From Clostridium brassicae (GTDB lineage: Bacteria; Bacillota; Clostridia; Clostridiales; Clostridiaceae), in the NCBI RefSeq assembly GCF_026738875.1, contig NZ_JAPQFJ010000021.1:1-55351 (forward strand): a DNA stretch of 55,351 bases, given 5' to 3'. The notes under the pieces were generated by a model. It worked only from the letters and a program-made list of their open reading frames with translations, did no database searches and was not told where the DNA came from. Below are positions 52,044-55,351 of this stretch, one piece after another; the first letter of the stretch is position 1, and each line of letters opens with the position of its first letter. The position numbers and the translations under genes are program-made.

Positions 52044-52822
52044 TCATCATTATGGCATTCTTTAATTAAAATATTTTTTCTACGTTCTTTATCATTATAC
52101 ATTCTTTCATCTGCAACTTTTATTAAATCTTGAAGAGTATCTCCATCATTAGGAAATAACGAATACCCTAAACTTATTCCTGTGTCTTTTCGAGGAAAAA
52201 TTTCATAAACTGACTGTTTTATTTCAAATACAATTCGCTCAACTTCTTGTATATCTTGATATTCTAAAATTATAACAAATTCATCTCCACCGATTCTTCC
52301 TACATATCCTTTTTCTCCTGTTGTATCTAAAATAATTTTGGAAGCTCCTACAATGTACTTATCTCCTTCTAGATGGCCATATTCATCATTAATTTTCTTC
52401 ACCCTATCCAGATCACAAACAACAAGATAAAAAGGAGTCTTTTCTTTTAAAAACACTTTATACACTTTCTCCATTCCTTTTCTGTTGAATACACCTGTCA
52501 TAGGATCCTTTACAGCTAGTTCTTCAAACTTCTTAATGACCTTTTTCGTATAATTACTCCATAATATTATACCTACTATGTAAACAACTGCTCCTAATGT
52601 AAAACATATCTTTATGGATACATGTACAATTTTAGTGTTAATTATAGGCAATATCATATCAAAAAATGTAGCAATTGCAATTAATAAAACTCCCATAAAT
52701 AAAATCTTAAATGTATGTGTTTCTAATCCCCATTCTCTTTTTGTAAAAAATGATAATCTTATCATATAAAAAAGAAGTATTGCAACAAATAAAAATACAA
52801 TTATTTTTTCAACCTCATACAT
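52028..52822 (-). CDS. Membrane-anchored diguanylate cyclase (GGDEF)
   Basis: A 264-residue protein. Three hydrophobic helices occupy about residues 5-95, and a GGDEF domain fills 100-255. The signature is intact, RIGGDEFVIIL, with DPMTGVFNRKGMEKV at the start of the domain and the metal-binding Asp in VVCDLDRVKKINDEYGHLEGD. It should make cyclic di-GMP from two GTP. A canonical inhibitory RxxD site five residues before GGDEF is not seen. There is no sensory domain apart from the membrane part. The ATG follows CGGAGGTG. Confidence 0.93.
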   Translation of the reverse strand: MYEVEKIIVFLFVAILLFYMIRLSFFTKREWGLETHTFKILFMGVLLIAIATFFDMILPIINTKIVHVSIKICFTLGAVVYIVGIILWSNYTKKVIKKFEELAVKDPMTGVFNRKGMEKVYKVFLKEKTPFYLVVCDLDRVKKINDEYGHLEGDKYIVGASKIILDTTGEKGYVGRIGGDEFVIILEYQDIQEVERIVFEIKQSVYEIFPRKDTGISLGYSLFPNDGDTLQDLIKVADERMYNDKERRKNILIKECHNDESREK

Positions 52823-53264
52823 AAAAACACCTCCGTATGTATATTCACATATTTACCTTAGTTATTTTTCACCATTGAATGAATAACATACTGTTATAGC
52901 TTTCTTCTTAGATTGTTTTCCATTGTTATAAATATTTAATATTATATATATTTAACAAAAACATATTCTACAAAATACCAAATTTTCCTTCTTATTTTTA
53001 TAAATATAACAATATTTATTTATATTCATCATAATTCTACAAAGATTAATGGTGATTTTTTATATAAAATTAATAATGTTTTTTATTCTTAGTATACATT
53101 ATTTTAGAGGCATAATCTTATATATAATACTTTTTTAAAATTTCCTTCATAATTTACTCTTACCAGTATTTTTTATTTATAAAAGAGTGTAAGTAGCTTT
53201 ATATAAAACAAACCTACTTACACTCTTTGATTTAGAAAATATTAACATTTACCCCATTTTACTT
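52823..53264. other. AT-rich intergenic region
   Basis: Apart from the cyclase gene promoter region and the terminator at 53185-53225, nothing can be assigned. Confidence 0.4.
53185..53225 (-). terminator. Terminator of the TetR/nitroreductase-like operon
   Basis: GAGTGTAAGTAG pairs perfectly with CTACTTACACTC, followed on the minus strand by TTTTATAAATAAAAAA. It shares its stem core with the terminator at 48868-48901. Confidence 0.75.
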
Positions 53265-54458
53265 TTAATCAAGTCTAACTAGCTCCATAACATCGCTTCT
53301 CATACTTTGAGGAAATTTCTGTTTTGGTTTTCCAATTCTAATAAATAACTGTATAGTACTACCTTTTGGAGCATATTGCTCATGGATTTTATTATATTGC
53401 TTTTCCATCTCACTGTATTCTTCTAACACTTGACTAACTGGTTGTACAACAATCCCTTCTGAATGTGCTGCTAATATTAATCTACTATAAAGCATACCAC
53501 TTTTAACTTGTTGTACTCTATTATTATTGTTAGAAATAATCATTACATAAGCTGAAGTATTTTCTACTACATTTTCAGTAGATTTTATAAACATATTAGC
53601 AGATTGCTTCTCACTATTAATGGATGGAACCAATGTTATAATCCCTTGCATTATATGTTTCATTATTCCACTTGTGCCCTGTCCTTCAACTGAATATCCA
53701 TATCTGTATTTATTTTTCTCATATTCATTAGAACGAAAAATATTTTTAGTCTCTTCATTGATTCTGTGAATACCCGCTTCAATTTTAGCTCCTTCTATAG
53801 CATAATTTCCCATAATATTTATATTAGCTTCATCTTGAAATAACTTCACCACTAAATCTGACTTAGTATTTATAGCTAATAACTTCTTTACTTGAGTTTC
53901 ATTTAATTTTGTTTTTTCATACGGTCCTCTATTAGTATCTGGTAAAAAAATGTAATCATATAGTACACTTTCTTTAGGTTGAGTTTTTCTAATAGTTATT
54001 TTAGCTACTGGCTTTTCCTTCATACTCTCAACAAGATTTTGCTCATCATATTCCCCATGTGGAAATAAATCTATTTTAGTTTTATATCCTAACTTTTCTC
54101 CTGCTATTTTTACATTTTCAAGAAAAGTTCCTTGAGTAATCATAATTTGTCTTGCATAAGGGTCCACCTCTTTTGTTAACCGTTCACTATCTACAAATAA
54201 ATAGAAAACATCTTTGTTATTGTCTAATTTAATTTTCCATGGTTGCATATTATGACTATTTGAAGCCAATATTCCATGTGCAGTTAACTTTAACCTTGGG
54301 TCATCAAATTTTTGTGAATATCCTTTATCCCAAGGTTTTAAATATTCCTGTTTTGAAAAAATACCACTTGCTACAAATATAACAATTAAGCACAAGAGTA
54401 TTATGGAAACAATACCTGAAAGAAAATATATCATGATTTTTTTCACCTTCCTATTCAT
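53265..54458 (-). CDS. Membrane-anchored nitroreductase-like protein (Acg family)
   Basis: A 397-residue protein with one N-terminal membrane helix (about residues 9-31), so most of it probably lies outside the cell. ASNSHNMQPWKIKL (65-78) is the diagnostic motif of the Acg branch of nitroreductases, and the C-terminal SRLILAAHSEGIVVQPVSQVLEE fits the second half of that fold. Between the halves the FMN-binding residues are not clear; Acg proteins of mycobacteria are thought to sequester flavin rather than reduce nitro compounds. Its ATG overlaps the TGA of the TetR gene by four bases (ATGA), so the two are translationally coupled. Confidence 0.78.
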   Translation of the reverse strand: MNRKVKKIMIYFLSGIVSIILLCLIVIFVASGIFSKQEYLKPWDKGYSQKFDDPRLKLTAHGILASNSHNMQPWKIKLDNNKDVFYLFVDSERLTKEVDPYARQIMITQGTFLENVKIAGEKLGYKTKIDLFPHGEYDEQNLVESMKEKPVAKITIRKTQPKESVLYDYIFLPDTNRGPYEKTKLNETQVKKLLAINTKSDLVVKLFQDEANINIMGNYAIEGAKIEAGIHRINEETKNIFRSNEYEKNKYRYGYSVEGQGTSGIMKHIMQGIITLVPSINSEKQSANMFIKSTENVVENTSAYVMIISNNNNRVQQVKSGMLYSRLILAAHSEGIVVQPVSQVLEEYSEMEKQYNKIHEQYAPKGSTIQLFIRIGKPKQKFPQSMRSDVMELVRLD

Positions 54459-55117
54459 TTAGCTATTCCTCCATTTTCTATGGATCTTATTAACATATCG
54501 AAAGCATTTAATAATAGTTCATTTGATTCTCTGTTATGATAGTTCATAATATAATTTCTTTTTCTATGTAATGTAGTAAAAATACCAACAATACATGACC
54601 ATAATATTATTGCTGTATTTACAATATCTAATTCATATCTAATGCTTCCCTCTTCAACACCACTCTTAAGCGCTGAAGTTAGGTAAGTAAATATTTTTTC
54701 ACCAAGTGCATAACATTCCTGTCTTGATTTATCAGATATTCCATTTGCAAAATCTAACTCCCCATTTTCATACTCAATAATAGTCATAAAGTAATACATG
54801 TACTCTTGGCTAAATTTATAAAGAACTTTACCCATTTGTTTAATTTTATCTAATGCATTTTTACCATTGGTATACTGTATCTCAGTTTCCATCATTTCAA
54901 TTAGTATCTTATATCCTCTTACCATTATTTCAAAATATATTTGATCTTTACTATTAAAATATACATATATTGTCCTTTTACTGAATTCAGCCTCTCTTGC
55001 TACATCATCCATTGTAGTGGCATCGAATCCTTTTGAAAAAAACACTTTTTCGGCAGCATCAATAATATCGTTTCTTCTAATCTCTTTTTCTTTCTCCTTA
55101 CGTTGAGCTGTTCCCAA
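54455..55117 (-). CDS. TetR/AcrR family transcriptional regulator
   Basis: A 220-residue repressor. Residues 15-65 form the TetR DNA-binding domain (IIDAAEKVFFSKGFDATTMDDVAREAEFSKRTIYVYFNSKDQIYFEI), and the remainder is the helical ligand-binding part. I place the start at the TTG at 55117: AAGGAAGG lies six bases before it and would be inside the coding frame if translation began at the GTG at 55135. It is the first gene of a two-gene operon with the nitroreductase-like protein. A 23-base perfect palindrome (55147-55169) just upstream is its probable operator, so it should repress itself and its partner. Confidence 0.92.
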   Translation of the reverse strand: MGTAQRKEKEKEIRRNDIIDAAEKVFFSKGFDATTMDDVAREAEFSKRTIYVYFNSKDQIYFEIMVRGYKILIEMMETEIQYTNGKNALDKIKQMGKVLYKFSQEYMYYFMTIIEYENGELDFANGISDKSRQECYALGEKIFTYLTSALKSGVEEGSIRYELDIVNTAIILWSCIVGIFTTLHRKRNYIMNYHNRESNELLLNAFDMLIRSIENGGIAK

Positions 55118-55146
55118 TGCAATCCTTCCTTTCACTTAATTGTTAC

Positions 55147-55169
55147 AAAGTAAACTTATAGTTTACTTT
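55147..55169. promoter_or_regulatory. Candidate TetR operator
   Basis: AAAGTAAAC and GTTTACTTT flank five bases, a perfect 9-5-9 inverted repeat 30 bases before the proposed TTG start codon of the TetR gene. Confidence 0.7.
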
Positions 55170-55351
55170 ATTTTAATGCTATATATATTTTATGTCAATA
55201 AATTTTAAACTTATTGCTTTTTTATCTGATTGATATATGATAATGTCTTAATATAACACATGTGATTATGTCCCAAATATAAATTTTAGTATACAATAAA
55301 CCTCATAACTTGAAATGAGGTGGACATACTGAGAAAGGTTGCTTTAAGAAT
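55170..55351. other. Window end, no gene assigned
   Basis: AT-rich sequence. AAGAGG/GAAATGAGGTGG near 55313-55324 could be a ribosome-binding site for a plus-strand gene starting beyond the window, but this cannot be confirmed. Confidence 0.25.

Overview
The window is AT-rich DNA (low GC by eye) with strong GGAGG-type ribosome-binding sites, a T-box leader, a GlpP-type glycerol regulon, glycyl-radical and 2-hydroxyacyl-CoA dehydratase-type enzymes and candidate sigma-54 promoters. Together these point to an anaerobic Bacillota chromosome, most likely Clostridium sensu stricto; I do not name a species. I see no rRNA, tRNA, CRISPR array, insertion sequence or phage gene. Most genes lie on the minus strand. 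All family assignments are from reading translated sequence and recalled family motifs; no search was run.

Layout. 0.2-3.3 kb: a GNAT acetyltransferase, a ComB-type phosphatase and an M18 aminopeptidase. 3.5-13.1 kb: a catabolic island of a PAS-containing sigma-54 activator, an alpha/beta hydrolase, an MFS carboxylate-type transporter, a secreted NHL-repeat protein, a second alpha/beta hydrolase, an acyl-CoA dehydrogenase-like gene broken by one in-frame stop, and both subunits of a 3-oxoacid-type CoA-transferase. Two sequences fitting the -24/-12 sigma-54 promoter (GG-N10-GC) precede the two operons of this island, each with a related TGT-N11-ACA element 100-150 bp upstream, so the local activator probably controls both. 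This is the least familiar system in the window. 13.3-21.4 kb: a CDF metal transporter, a lipoprotein, an ATPase with two P-loop-like motifs, a HelD-like helicase and FtsH. 21.8-25.1 kb: a possible small RNA followed by a two-gene operon of the 2-hydroxyacyl-CoA dehydratase/double-cubane type, the second gene fused to its activator ATPase.

25.3-32.6 kb is a glycerol block: the antiterminator GlpP, a three-gene glycerol-3-phosphate oxidation operon, glpK and glpF. The glp operon leaders share a GAGAAT(G)AGAGAGCC motif embedded in an attenuator, the likely GlpP target. Upstream of glpF lies a decayed tandem copy of the glpF-leader-lepB end segment. 32.7-37.9 kb holds lepB, a GC-rich possible structured RNA, a hemolysin III protein, a DUF1836 protein, an Ile-type T-box with brnQ, and an ArsC-like protein fused in frame to a small winged-helix protein. 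38.2-41.9 kb encodes two secreted proteins. 42.0-47.9 kb is a B12-independent diol dehydratase (glycyl-radical enzyme and activase) with a PocR-domain sensor kinase and AraC-type response regulator, and a cre-like site before the enzyme gene. 48.3-52.8 kb has a small secreted protein, a DAACS symporter divergent from a cysteine desulfidase-family gene, and a diguanylate cyclase. 53.3-55.1 kb is a TetR regulator translationally coupled to a membrane-anchored nitroreductase-like protein, with a perfect 9-5-9 palindrome upstream.
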